In this document: positions 41,908 to 52,528 of the stretch, piece after piece | Position numbering within the stretch: the first letter of the stretch is position 1 | Layout: each line of letters starts with the position of its first letter | Assembly (NCBI GenBank): GCA_949987695.1 | Contig: OX465290.1 | Span: 150,322,447 to 150,386,446, forward strand | From: Merzomyia westermanni | Taxonomy: Eukaryota > Arthropoda > Insecta > Diptera > Tephritidae | Direction of reading: 5' to 3' | Length of the DNA stretch: 64,000 nt | Notes under the pieces: model-generated | Told to the model about the DNA's origin: nothing | Database searches by the model: none | Seen by the model: the letters and a program-made list of their open reading frames with translations, nothing else | Program-made: the position numbers and the translations under genes

Positions 41908-44407
41908 TCAAGTAAAAATAGTATGTTTCTTGCATAATTTACAGGGCCGATATTTTTTTTCAAGACTTTTTATTACAGAATGTATCCTTTCGTTGCTCCG
42001 AGGAAGGTTCGACGGCTGGTTTAAGTCTCCGCCTTCATGTCCACGTCTGCCTTCTTCTTCATTGTCATAAACACACAATTTTGTTGTGACTTCAGAACGA
42101 AAATTAATTTGCGAAAGTGGGGATGTCTTTTGGATTTTTGCAATCATACAATGCAGCTTCCACGCATTGACCATGGCGTTACCAAGAAGGTTTGTCCTAG
42201 TGGACACCACCACTTCTTTCCTCGAATACAAATACGATAATTTGCTACAGCATTATCATGCAGATCTACACCACCCTACCCTTATTATACTCTTGAATAA
42301 CTTATGGTTGCGATATAGCAATAGTTTTTTTTTGTTTACGGCAATATCTTTTAGCAGAAACAATTGGCTCCACACTCGAGTTATTGGTTATAACATTGAC
42401 AAGAGCATTGTCTTTCCACCGGACAGTCAATATTTCTTGATTACTATCGAGTAGCTGGTCAAATGCTCTGCGCTTTTCTTTTTTTAAACATCTTAGCGGT
42501 GGTTTTCCCATTCTATTTTCGCGTACAATGCCAGTTGCAAAGAATCGACGTTCATTCAAAAGACACATGAGGTAATAAGAAGAAAAAAAATTATCGAAGA
42601 AACTAATGTGGCACTCAGGGTCAGATACGTTAGAAAGCAAATCTAAAACAGTTTGCGCGCCTAGACCTATATCCAGATTGTGAGGAGTTGCTGCGCCGCC
42701 GTAAAAGGAGCTGGAATATAAATATCCACTTTCTGAGCATAAACACCACGACTTGAATCCAAACCTGATCGGCTTTCCTTTGATAAACATCTTGCAAGAG
42801 TGGCGACCAAAGTACGGAATCATCTGTTCGTCGATAGAAAGAATATGACTAAAGACTCCAAATTGCATAAATCTTTCGTTTAGAGCATCAGTAATAGGGC
42901 GAACCTTTGCAAATCGATCTGCTGTATTTAAATTGTTGTTATATGAGAGATGAAGAAACTGTTTAATTTTTTTAAAGCGATTATGACTCATCGCTTGTTT
43001 CACTATCGGAATCCCCATGTCGGGTCGAACAGACCAATAATAGTCAATGTGAGGCAAAGTATGGTACCCCGAAAGGTACAAAATACCTATAAATCTATGT
43101 ATTTCTAATGGCGTGACGTCAATTGAAGTATTGTGTTGATTGGCATATTCATTTGTAAAAGTTGTAATCTCTTCAATAACTTGTTCATCAAAAAAACAAT
43201 GCAAATAGATCATAGGGAGATTTAGAGCCTGGAAAAAAGGAGATGAAATATACGTACCAAAAGAATTGATAGTAATGTTGTTGACAAAGTGAGACGGTTC
43301 TTACCAATTTCAGCAAAAGTATCTTCCATTTTGTGACTTTCTACATTTATTGGCTTTCTTGTGTATTGAAAATTTCTAGGCTTTCGCCAAACCTTCTTCT
43401 TTAAATGGTCATCTAACCGACTGGGCGATTTTGACCGTCCAACATAGCTCGCCAGTCGTTTCTTCGTTGCGCCAATTGGAAACACCGCGGGATCGCAAAT
43501 CGGTCTGCACTTGGTCCTTCCGTCCGAGTGGTGGTCTCCCTCTTCCTCTGCTTCCACCGGCGGGTACCGATAAGAATACCTTCTAGGCTGGAGCATCTTC
43601 GCTCATTCGCACTACGTGGCCTAGCCAGCGAAGCCGCTGTGTTTTAATTCGCTGAACTATGTCGGCTCATCATTAAATCTTCTTCAGTACCAACGCGTAG
43701 AGGTCCACAAATCTTTCGAAAAACCTTTCTCTCGAATGCTCCCAGAGCCGCCTCATCAGATGTTGTTAGTGTCCACGCTTCTGCACCATATAGCAGGACG
43801 GGTGCGATGAGTGACTTGTAGAGTGTTATTTTCGTTCGTCGAGAGAGGACTTTACTTTTCAATTGCCTACTCAGTCCGAAGTAGCATTTGTTTGCAAGAG
43901 TAATTCTTCGTCGGATTTCTAGGCTAACATTATTGTTGGTGTTAATGCTGGTTCCCAGGTAAACGAAATTATTGCTGCCAACAGTGGCTTGGTTGCCAAG
44001 GCGCGAATGCCCTGACTCTTTGCATAATGACAGAAGGTACTTCGTTTTGCCCTCGTTCACCACCAATCCCATTTTCTCCGATTCTTTTTCTAATTTGGAG
44101 TAAGGAGTAAGTAAGATTTTTTCTTAAATCCGCCACATGCATTGGATGTTGATGGATTTTCTGCGTCACCCAGATCGTTACCTGAATTTGGAATATTCTC
44201 TGCTTCTGAGTATTGTAGCTCAACTGTGCTTGCTATTTTGAGGTAATCATTACTGTCGTCGTTAATATTTATCAGGTCATCATCCAAGTCTTCTTCGTCC
44301 GTCATGCACTCCACATCAGGCGGTGGAATGTATACAATGTCGACCTCCTTTGCGTTCGATACAGCTTGATCCTCATCGTCTGAAAATGGCTCATTTAAAA
44401 TGGCCAT
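41908..44407 (-). pseudogene. piggyBac-like transposase, interrupted and frameshifted
   Basis: The minus-strand pieces are as follows. The acidic N-terminus (44407-44096) has EPFSDDEDQAV and CMTDEEDLDDDL. A segment at about 43430-43282 has KKKVWRKPRNFQYTR. A likely 65-bp intron (GTAAGA...TTCCAG, about 43231-43299) follows. The DDE core (43240-42302) has SIDEQMIPYFGRHSC and FFDNFFSSYYLM. In a shifted frame, GGVDLHDN (about 42255-42280) supplies the third Asp. The C-terminal part has VNAWKLHC and a Cys-rich RPCKLCKKH (41908-42231). All three catalytic Asp are recognisable, but the frame is lost near 42300 and a LINE lies at about 43430-44095. Confidence 0.8.
43430..44095 (-). mobile_element. 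5'-truncated RTE-like LINE nested in the piggyBac-like transposase
   Basis: The minus-strand text MGLVVNEGKTKYLLS, NNFVYLGTSINTNNNVSLEI, TLYKSLIAPVLLYGAEAWTL and AFERKVFRKICGPLRVG is the C-terminal reverse-transcriptase region of RTE-like LINEs. In a second frame it continues with MSEDAPA, stop, and RGRGRPPLGRKDQVQ. The fragment splits the acidic N-terminus from the rest of the transposase. Exact ends are uncertain by a few tens of bases. Confidence 0.75.
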
Positions 44408-45526
44408 AATTTCACAAATTTTTATTGATTTACGAACCGGTATTGTATTCGCCTATTGCCCGCATAATTTTAAAAAATGAACTGACCAAAATCAAGGCAA
44501 AACAATCCGGGGAATACCCTTTTCAAACTTTAAGTAACGATGGATAGAGGGAGACAAATATATGATACAAAAGTATTGCAAAGCCACGGGAGTTGCCAGA
44601 CTTTTACTAAAAAAGGAGAACTTTAAATAGAGCTAAACCAAAACCTTATACATTTTCAGATGATACTAGTTTGCATTTATACAATGAATAAAACGAATAC
44701 TGCTTTGAATTTTTTTAACCTACTTGACGATTTCTGGCCAGCGGTCGATTTTTCGACCACTGAAATTAACGTTCTTGGAAAAGTTAGAAAATTGGCCAAA
44801 TTAAAGTGGAAATTTTTTTATTTTTACAGGCTGATATTTTATCTTCCCAAGATGTTGGTGTTAATTACTTTTAACATTTGTCTTCTAATAATTTTTATTT
44901 AAACAAAAAACTGTTAAAAATATGTATATTTTCTTCCTATCACTAAAATTTTAATTCAAGCATTTTTTCAAAATATCTATACTCACGGCGCCGCCGATAT
45001 TCCAAATTTACTAACCCTGTAAACGGATCAGAAAATCAACATTTAGTTTGAGAGATATGGACCTCTAAAAATGGTGGTCGAAAAATCGACCATTGGCCGA
45101 AAATGGGTTAAGGACAAATGCCTGCTGTTGAAATTGACTACAAATTTGTACAATACGCGTGATTGTTTTGATGGTTTCCAATTGATCTGTTAGGAAACGA
45201 ATAACTTCAACCTCAATTTCACAGTGAACACAATACCGGTTTTAATTTTGCGTTTGAAAGAACGTGCGCATAATAAAAAATGTCACATAAAATTAACTGA
45301 GCAGAGTACAATGAGTAGCTGTCAAACAATGTATCACGCACCAGCGCCATATACCTAAAAAAATGGCGCCATCTGCTCCACCGCCATGCAAAACCATATT
45401 GGTTTGTAGTACATGCTATGTCTCAGAGATGGCGCTGTATGCGAAAAATGATTTCCCCTGTTTTCCTGCTTTTCTTTTGAAATTTTTCATGAATTTTGTT
45501 TGCTATAAACCTCACGGCGCCCGAGA

Positions 45527-45868
45527 CATAGTATATGTCTACTAGTAGCGCAACTTACTCCGAATCTGCACACACACAAACCACACAGGGTGAATTGTAT
45601 GCAATAATAAAACAATGAAATTTAAATGCCGCAATATTGAACGTGAAGACTTAAAACACTCAAATTATTGAATATAAAGCAGTTATAACACCTTATCAGT
45701 TCGTGCAGAATGTAAATTTCAGTTTAAATTGAAGTTTTTAGTTTTAGTTTTTACTTTAAAGCAACTCTGAACGCGATTTCCTTCATTACACTCTCTCGGA
45801 GTACATTCATCCACTGCCTTCCACTCCGATTCGCAAAAGAAGATGCCAAACTAGTACGGGTAAACAAT
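45527..45868 (-). mobile_element. Arm-type element, single arm (copy B only)
   Basis: The 342-bp sequence from CATAGTATATGTCTACTAG to AGTACGGGTAAACAAT matches the right arm of the inverted repeat at 26004-26346 nearly throughout. In copy A the same junctions (CGCCCGAGAC and CCCGACTTATT) are joined by about 68 other bases, so here the arm replaces sequence rather than being a simple insertion. Confidence 0.7.
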
Positions 45869-45908
45869 GGCCCGACTTATTTTTATATTATAGAAGATAA
45901 TAGATTAT

Positions 45909-46427
45909 GGGCCGGTTTCACCAGCGCGACTAAGACTAAAACTAAGTGAGCGACTTAAATAATTTTGAACACAACAACCCGATCAGCTGTTTTATGCATA
46001 GTAGTATTTTTTCATACCAGACAACTTTGCGCATCCCAATACCCCAGTGCGAAATGGGCATGTATGGCCAGACACGAAGGAATGTATTGATCTTACACCC
46101 ATTTCTCTTTAGTTGGAAGGTACTTAAATTAGCTTTTAATTGAAAACTATAGTTTCGTAATGGTTGCATGCTTGGAAACAAGCGTTTACATGCATCTACG
46201 CTTACCCCGTTAAAGTCAAGCATGATGAAGTTTCCGACTGGGACGTTGCACAAAACAAATTAGCAACATTACTGACATTATGGTTTCGAACCACAGCAAC
46301 ACTGCTTAGTCGAGAATAAGTCAGCTGGCAAGTTGACTAAGTTGTGACTTAGCTAAGTTAGGTGGTGAAACTGAAAAAGTGAAAATCGCGACTTAACTAA
46401 GTTAAGTCGAGTTGGTGAAACCGGGCC
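45909..46427. mobile_element. Harbinger-like MITE (copy B only)
   Basis: Ends GGGCCGGTTTCACCA and TGGTGAAACCGGGCC are inverted repeats flanked by TAT (45906-45908, 46428-46430). Copy A has a single TAT at this place (2349-2351 region). It is the same family as 27504-28076, with about 55 bases missing near the left end. Confidence 0.8.
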
Positions 46428-47058
46428 TATGTCTTTGGCCAGTCCTTCTTTAATTTTAGCCTGAATATCGAATATTATGCCCATTTTGGATACGAAATGT
46501 GAAAAAATTTTGGACTCGTATTCGTCGTGCTTATACTTGCAAAAAGCGTTAGCTGCTTGAGCAGATCTAAAAGTAATTTTGCATCTGCCGAATCCAATTT
46601 TTGTGACTTCATCAACATCACGAATTTTTTTCCCGTCCAGGTATTTAGAAACCGAAATCGAATTAATATAGTTTCTGGACTCACCTGTACTTTTTGTGTC
46701 GCAGTAGACAATATAAGGCCCTTTGTGGTGTGATTCATATTGGTAGTTTGGTTTTATACCTTGTGCACTGTTGGTTCAGAATTTGCTGTTATATGGTCGT
46801 CCTTTCTAGGTCTATTTTCTTTAATGCGTGTTCTGCTGCTGCTTCTATTCCTGGGCCTCTACTCTGCAGTTCTATTCGAAAGGATATTCTACACATAGGC
46901 ACTCTGTAGTTCGTTAGAATTTACTTTAGAAAATATTCCATGATAGTATGCATCACTGTTTCACAAATTTCAAGCGCAAAGCAAAATACGAAAACACTTA
47001 GCATACATCTCAGGTGCAGTTTTTGGCAGCGCAGTTTTACATGTCGCAGTAGCTCAGG

Positions 47059-47412
47059 CGGCCGCCGTGGTGTGAAGGTAGTGTTGCCGGCCTACCACAC
47101 CGAAGGTCCATGGTTCGAGCCCTGGTACAGGTAACATCAAAAGTGATTTGAAAAAAGTTTTTCAAAACGGGGTCGCCCCTCGGCAGTGGTTTGGCAAACT
47201 CTCCGAGTGTATTTCTGCCATGACAGGCTTCTCAGCAAAAATTCGTCTCCTTTGTAGATGCCTTTCGGAGTCGGCAAAAAACTGTAGGTCCCACCAATTT
47301 GTAGGGAAAATTCAAATCGGCACACCACAAATTGGAAGAGAAGCTTGGCGCAAAAATCTCTTAGGAGGTTTATGATGATATACCTGTTGTATATCGCGCC
47401 ATAGAGATAGAT
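47059..47412 (+). mobile_element. tRNA-derived SINE inserted in another SINE (copy B only)
   Basis: The 354-bp insertion is flanked by AGTAGCTCAGG (47048-47058, 47413-47423), present once in copy A near 4213. The head GGCCGCCGTGGTGTGAAGG and B-box GGTTCGAGCCC (47112-47122) are in plus orientation. The tail is (AGAT)n-like. The target is the A-box of the older tRNA-like SINE described at 4204-4340. Confidence 0.85.
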
Positions 47413-47423
47413 AGTAGCTCAGG

Positions 47424-48877
47424 TGATAAGAATCTCGACTGCCACGCTTGTGGTCGCAGGTTTGAACGTAAGTGCTTGCATAAGTAGTTTTAATTTTTTT
47501 ATTTTATTTTTATTAAATAAAATTTATTTTTTTTGAAGATCTAAATACTTCTAATCGATAAACAATTTTTTGTTGTTGAATTTTTTCAATTTTTTACCTA
47601 GAATTATTTAATTATTTTCTGCCAACAGCGATTGCTTAACACTTTCTGCTATAAAAATGCTTTCTTGATGATAAAAAAAATACTAATTGTTTTATTATGA
47701 TCATAAGAATATAAATTTTTGTGGATTTCCGTTTGCTAAATTGTTGTCGAATAGAATTTTCTAACTTTCGACCGTATTGCCATATGCTTTCGAAATAGTG
47801 AGTACCAAATTTTCTACAATCGAAAGGGGGATAAATCAAATCCGAAGGGAACAGTATGGAACTCCGAATGCGTTTTACTCGAAATTCCTTACAGAGTACG
47901 AATCACTCGAAAGCGAACAAATTTTGTTTCGAATAGAACTAGAGAGTGGGGGCCCTGATTCCCGAATTGGCTGAGGAGCGCATTTGTCCTGTCGCTCCAT
48001 GTTCCTTGGTATAAAATCCACTTGTTTAGCTGGAACTGTTATTTTTCACCCTTTGACTAAGTTTATTTTATTCCAATTCTGTGGTTTTTAGTTTTAAAAT
48101 GTTGGTTTAGTTATATTTATTGAATTTTAATTTGGTCCAATTTCGGCTTGAGAAAATTTTTGCGCGCTTCCTCAGTGTTGCCACCTTGCGTATGTTATAT
48201 ATAAGGTTTTTTTTTTGCAATTTGGAATAATAATAAGAAACTTTCAAGTAAAAGGTAAAAAATGAAAGAAAAATTATATGAAAACAGAAGAATGAGAAAG
48301 AAGGGTAAAGAAAAACACAAGAGCGAAAAAGATAAAGGAAAATTGGTTCGATGGAGTATTTTATGCTTTGGCTTAAGAGCATACAAAAAATCATTCGAAA
48401 AAGACTTATATTAAAGTTGAAGAGCTCTTAATGTGCTTAAAATATTATTCAAAAGGGAGAAGTATAAGACAGAGCTCGAGTATGACCAGTTTCATAGAAT
48501 AGGTCAGTCAAATACGAGCATTTTAATACTATTATTTCGTGAGCTCATAATCAATGTGAACGCGCAGAGGAAATAGTCCTATATGCGCTTATTTCGAGGT
48601 CTTACGGTTTCCTGGGAATGGAATAAGATACAAACGAAAATATGTATCTATAGGTAAAAATAAATAAAAAAAATGTTTAATAAAAAAAAGGTATATTACA
48701 AAGATGAATATTCAAATAGTGGAGGTGAGTACGATCAAGCACTACCCCGTCCTTGCCTTGGCAGCATATCGGGTGTTTGTAATCGCATTTCTTTAAGAAT
48801 AACGCGTAATAATGTTTTTTTTTTTTTGCTCAGTTTGTCACTCCCGTCTCAAAGCATAGGCGTTATAAATAGAAATT
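47424..48877. other. Unassigned stretch (copy B partner of 4225-5640)
   Basis: The stretch matches copy A throughout, with small indels such as about 35 extra bases near 47730-47755. The open stretch 47777-47974 is conserved. No gene is recognised. Confidence 0.3.
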
Positions 48878-50226
48878 TTGATAAGAAATGTCGCAAAGAC
48901 TGAATTCCATTTTTTATCAAAATCAGGGATAAACGGTCCATCCAAATCACATGGAACATCACCATTACATCTGGAACCTCAAAAAAACGCGAATGACTGG
49001 CGTCCTTTCGGAGATTATCGTAGGATTAATTTAAACCCTGTACCTGATCGACACCCTTTACCTCACATACATGATTTACATATTGAATTCAAAAATAAAA
49101 CAATATTTTCCAAGATAGATTTAGTTAGGGCTTATCGGCAGATACCTGTTGCTGAGGAAGACATCCATATGACTGCCATAACCACACCTTTTGGCATATT
49201 CGAATTCGTCAGGATGCCTTTTGTATAACGAAACTCACCGCAAACATTCCAAAGGTTTATACGAAGTGTTACATGATTTAGATTTCATATTTGTTTATTT
49301 GAATGATATACTGATAGCTAGTAAAGATTAATCAGAACATTTACAACATCTAAATATAATATTTTAGCGTTTAGATAAGTAAGGTTTGAAAGTCAAGCCA
49401 TCTAAGTGCGTTTTTGGAGTAGGTGAAATTAGTTTCCTAGGTTATAACATATCATCTGAAGGTATTCAACCTTCAGAGGAGAAACTTCAATCAAATTTTT
49501 GATTTTGGACGACCAATGGCAATCAAACAGATGGGAAAGTTTGTGGGAATGGTTAATTGTTATCATAGGTATATACCAAAGTTTGCTGAAATGCTAACCC
49601 CAATACATAGCATGATAATAGAGTCGTCAAAGAGCAAAGATAAGGTACTTGATTGGCCTAATGAAACATTGCAGGCATTTGAGATTCGAAAAAGACGCAA
49701 TTCACCCGGTTGCTGTAGAGGCATCAAATAGGGCCATTGGAGGAGTTCTACAACAGGAAATCAACAATACTAAAGAACCTTTAGTTTTTTTCTCTAAGAA
49801 GCTTAGTCCGTCTGAATGTAAATATAGTACTTTTGATAGGGAGTTACTCACTATTCAAAGCTTCAGACATTGGTTAGAGGGTGGATCTTTTTCGGTTTAT
49901 ACGGATCACAAGCTGCTTACATTTGCTCTGAGTTCAAAGTAGATCAAAACCAAGGCAGACAATTCACTTGGAGTTCATAACTCAATTTACTAGTAACATT
50001 AAATACATACAAGGGAAATTGAACTGTGTTGCAGATGCTTTATCAGGAATACTCGAAGTTTCAGTTTTAGAAATTATTGATGTAAATTTAAAAAAGTTCT
50101 TTATTGAACGAGAAAAAGATTTGGAAATGCAATAATTAGTAGAAGATCTACATTGTAGACACAACTTGGAATTAATTTTAGTTTCATCTTTAAATATTCA
50201 GATTTGGTGTGAGACGTCACTTAATA

Positions 50227-51530
50227 AAGGGTGTTTTTTTTAGGGGTATAGAACTTCGAATTGAAATAAAACACAAGAAAATCGTTTTAAGGTCCATCAA
50301 TTTGGCTTTATTGGAAGGATAATTTTATGCCATTAATGTTTAAATATGATTTCGGGCATGTGGCCGCCGCGGCTGGCTCGAATAAAGCCAATTCTACAGG
50401 TCCAATTTTCAACCACTTTTTCGAGCATATGGGGCCGTATGTCGGCAATAACGCCACGAATGTTGGCTTCCAATTCCCCTAACGTTTCTGGTTTGTTGGT
50501 GTAGACGAGCGACTTCACATATCCCCAAAGAAAATAATCCAATGGTGTCAAATCACACGACCTTGGTGGCCAATTGACAGGTCCATTCCGCGAAATTATG
50601 CGCTCATCGAATGTTTCCTTCAATAAATCGATTGTGACGTGCGCTGTGTGGCATGTAGCGCCGTCTTGTTGGAACCACAACTCATCCACATTCATGCCAT
50701 CCAATTCGGGAACAAAATAGTCGGTTATCATGGCTCTATACCGGTCTCCATTAACGGTAGCTGCCTCTCCAGCATTATTGCGGAAGAAGTATGGCCCAAT
50801 GACTCCACCAGCCCATAGAGCACACCAAACAGTCAGTTTTTGTGGATGTAATGGCGTTTCAAGGGTCTCATGTGGATTCTCTTCACTCCAAATGCGGCAA
50901 TTTTGCTTGTTGACGTAGCCATTCAACCAAAAATGAGCCTCATCACTGAACAAAATTTTGCGATGAAAATCAGCATCGAAATCAATCTCATTTTCGGCCC
51001 ATACACCAAAATCACGACGCATTGCATGGTCTCGCGGCTTTAATTCTTGCACAAGCTGGATCTTGTAAGGTCGCAAGCCAAGATCTTTGCGCAAAATCTT
51101 CCATAAAGTTGATGGACAAAGCTCCAATTGCTGTGCACGGTGGCGAATCGATTTATTCGGGTCCTCTTCAACACTTTGCTCTACAGCGGCAATTGTTTCT
51201 TCGGTGCGCACTGTTCGACGTCTCTGCGGATGCGTATTATCACATAGAGTAAACGTAGTGCGAAAACGATCCATGGTTAACCGAATTAATTGCTCTGATG
51301 GACGATTATGTCGACCATAAAATGGACGGAGCTCACGGTAAACTTCGCGAACTGAACCATTATTTTCGAAATAAATTTGCACGATTTGCAAGCGTTGTTC
51401 TTTTGTCAACGTGTTCATGATGAAATGGCAAACCAAACTGAACATAAATGACATTAGAGTTGCCAGATTTGACCACAAAATGCCAGTTTTATCTCTATTC
51501 GAAAAACAAACCTGTAAAAAAAACACCCTC
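50227..51530 (-). mobile_element. Intact DD41D mariner-superfamily transposon (copy B only)
   Basis: The 1304-bp insertion is flanked by TA (50225-50226, 51531-51532) and absent at the matching copy A site near 7045. Inner termini AGGGTGTTTTTTTTAG and CTGTAAAAAAAACACCCT are inverted repeats. It contains one uninterrupted transposase gene. Intact coding capacity and its presence in only one duplicate point to recent activity. Confidence 0.9.
50333..51418 (-). CDS. DD41D (rosa-like) mariner-superfamily transposase, full length
   Basis: The predicted protein has 361 residues starting MNTLTKEQRLQIVQIYFENN. An earlier in-frame Met would reach into the terminal repeat, so this start is preferred. 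The N-terminal DUF4817-like helix-turn-helix (residues 1-60) and a second HTH (RTEETIAAVEQ, CPSTLWKILRKDLGL) bind the element ends. The catalytic core has ILFSDEAHFWLNG, ELWFQQDGATCHT and NWPPRSCDLTPLDYFLWGYV. Forty-one residues lie between the second and third Asp, which is the DD41D group. No stops or frameshifts interrupt it. It would cut and paste the 1.3-kb element at TA sites. It could cross-mobilise related non-autonomous copies, but none is proven here. Confidence 0.92.
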   Translation of the reverse strand: MNTLTKEQRLQIVQIYFENNGSVREVYRELRPFYGRHNRPSEQLIRLTMDRFRTTFTLCDNTHPQRRRTVRTEETIAAVEQSVEEDPNKSIRHRAQQLELCPSTLWKILRKDLGLRPYKIQLVQELKPRDHAMRRDFGVWAENEIDFDADFHRKILFSDEAHFWLNGYVNKQNCRIWSEENPHETLETPLHPQKLTVWCALWAGGVIGPYFFRNNAGEAATVNGDRYRAMITDYFVPELDGMNVDELWFQQDGATCHTAHVTIDLLKETFDERIISRNGPVNWPPRSCDLTPLDYFLWGYVKSLVYTNKPETLGELEANIRGVIADIRPHMLEKVVENWTCRIGFIRASRGGHMPEIIFKH

Positions 51531-52528
51531 TATAACAAGGCCGTATACACCTCAAGCGGAAAGAAAATTAGTTTTCGGGAAATTAGATAGTATAGCCCAT
51601 GTTGGTATTGAAGCAACACGCCGGTTGATCACTAGGAGATATTTTTGGCCTGGGATGAACAATGTAAAAACCGGTGACGAAAGACTGTCAAAAAAAGGAA
51701 AATTTATAGGCATACAAAATTGCAAATTTCGAAAATACCAATTCTAAAAGGGCGATTTGAGCATGTGTTAGAGATTTTAAATTTATATTAATTTTAATAG
51801 ATAGGAATTCTCGTCAGCCGAAGGCATATCCTCTTCAAAATATTTCCTCTTTCGTGAGTATATATCACGATTTGGAGTTCCGTTGACAATTACAACTGAT
51901 CAGGTCCCGCAATTTACAGCGCAGGTTTTTACAGAGCTGTCGAAACTTTAAAATCACAACCACTGTTTATCATCCACAAGCAAATGGAATAGTTGAATGC
52001 TTCCATAGGCAACTTAAAGCTTCAATTATGGCTAGTAGAAATGCAGTTGGATAATATGAGGAGTGGGGACCTATAGTGTTCTTAGGTTTGCGATCATCCT
52101 ATAAAAAGAAGACAATCAATTTACAGCTGCGGAGATGGTATATGGAGAAAATCTAAGACATCCTTCGCAAATGGTAGTTTGGTCAGAAAATAATTATGAT
52201 TCATCTGATGTTCTGTTAAAATTGAAACAAAATTTCAAAAATCATAAAAATTCACTAGTTTATATTCCAAAAGATTTAAATGATTGTAAGTTTGTATTGG
52301 TTAAGAGTTGATAGAGAACCGGTTTACAGGAGCAGGACCGTTTGAGTTAATAGAGAAAACGCCGAAGTGGTTGAAAACTAGTTATTTTAATAAATTTATA
52401 AATATTTCTATAAACAGAATTAAACCCGCGTATTTGGATGCTAATACATATATGTAGTCGTTTAGATAAAATAAAAAATGGTTACATTTAATTTGTTAAA
52501 TATGGAACAATTTGAAAGAGGGGAGTAG

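Larger units (their letters stand above)
41527..45108 (-). mobile_element. piggyBac-like transposon (copy B only)
   Basis: The 3.58-kb insertion is flanked by TTAA (41523-41526, 45109-45112), present once in copy A at 1866-1869. Termini CCCATCTTCGGCC and GGCCGAAAATGGG are inverted repeats with one mismatch in 13. The palindrome GGTCGAAAAATCGACC or its complement occurs three times in subterminal positions (41658-41673, 44743-44758, 45077-45092). TTAA duplication and the coding content identify the superfamily. A LINE fragment is nested in the coding region. Confidence 0.9.
48878..52520 (+). mobile_element. Ty3/gypsy-type LTR retrotransposon, decayed pol (copy B)
   Basis: This is the partner of 5640-8050. 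The clearest RT text is NANDWRPFGDYRRINLNPVP, FSKIDLVRAYRQIPVAEED and FGIFEFVRMPF (48950-49228). The catalytic box reads FVYLNDIL here (near 49294), so Asp has changed to Asn relative to copy A. RNase H is longer and open (49649-49942) with YSTFDRELLTIQSFRHWLEG and YTDHKLLTF. Integrase text HVGIEATRRLITRRYFWPGM occurs near 51595-51660. The DD41D transposon at 50227-51530 splits the element. The polypurine tract is at 52514-52525. Confidence 0.8.

Noticed and set aside
51418..51526. Upstream in-frame Met codons extending the DD41D transposase to 397 residues
   Set aside because: The extension would start inside the terminal inverted repeat and reads as low-quality peptide. MNTLTKEQ starts the recognisable DNA-binding domain.
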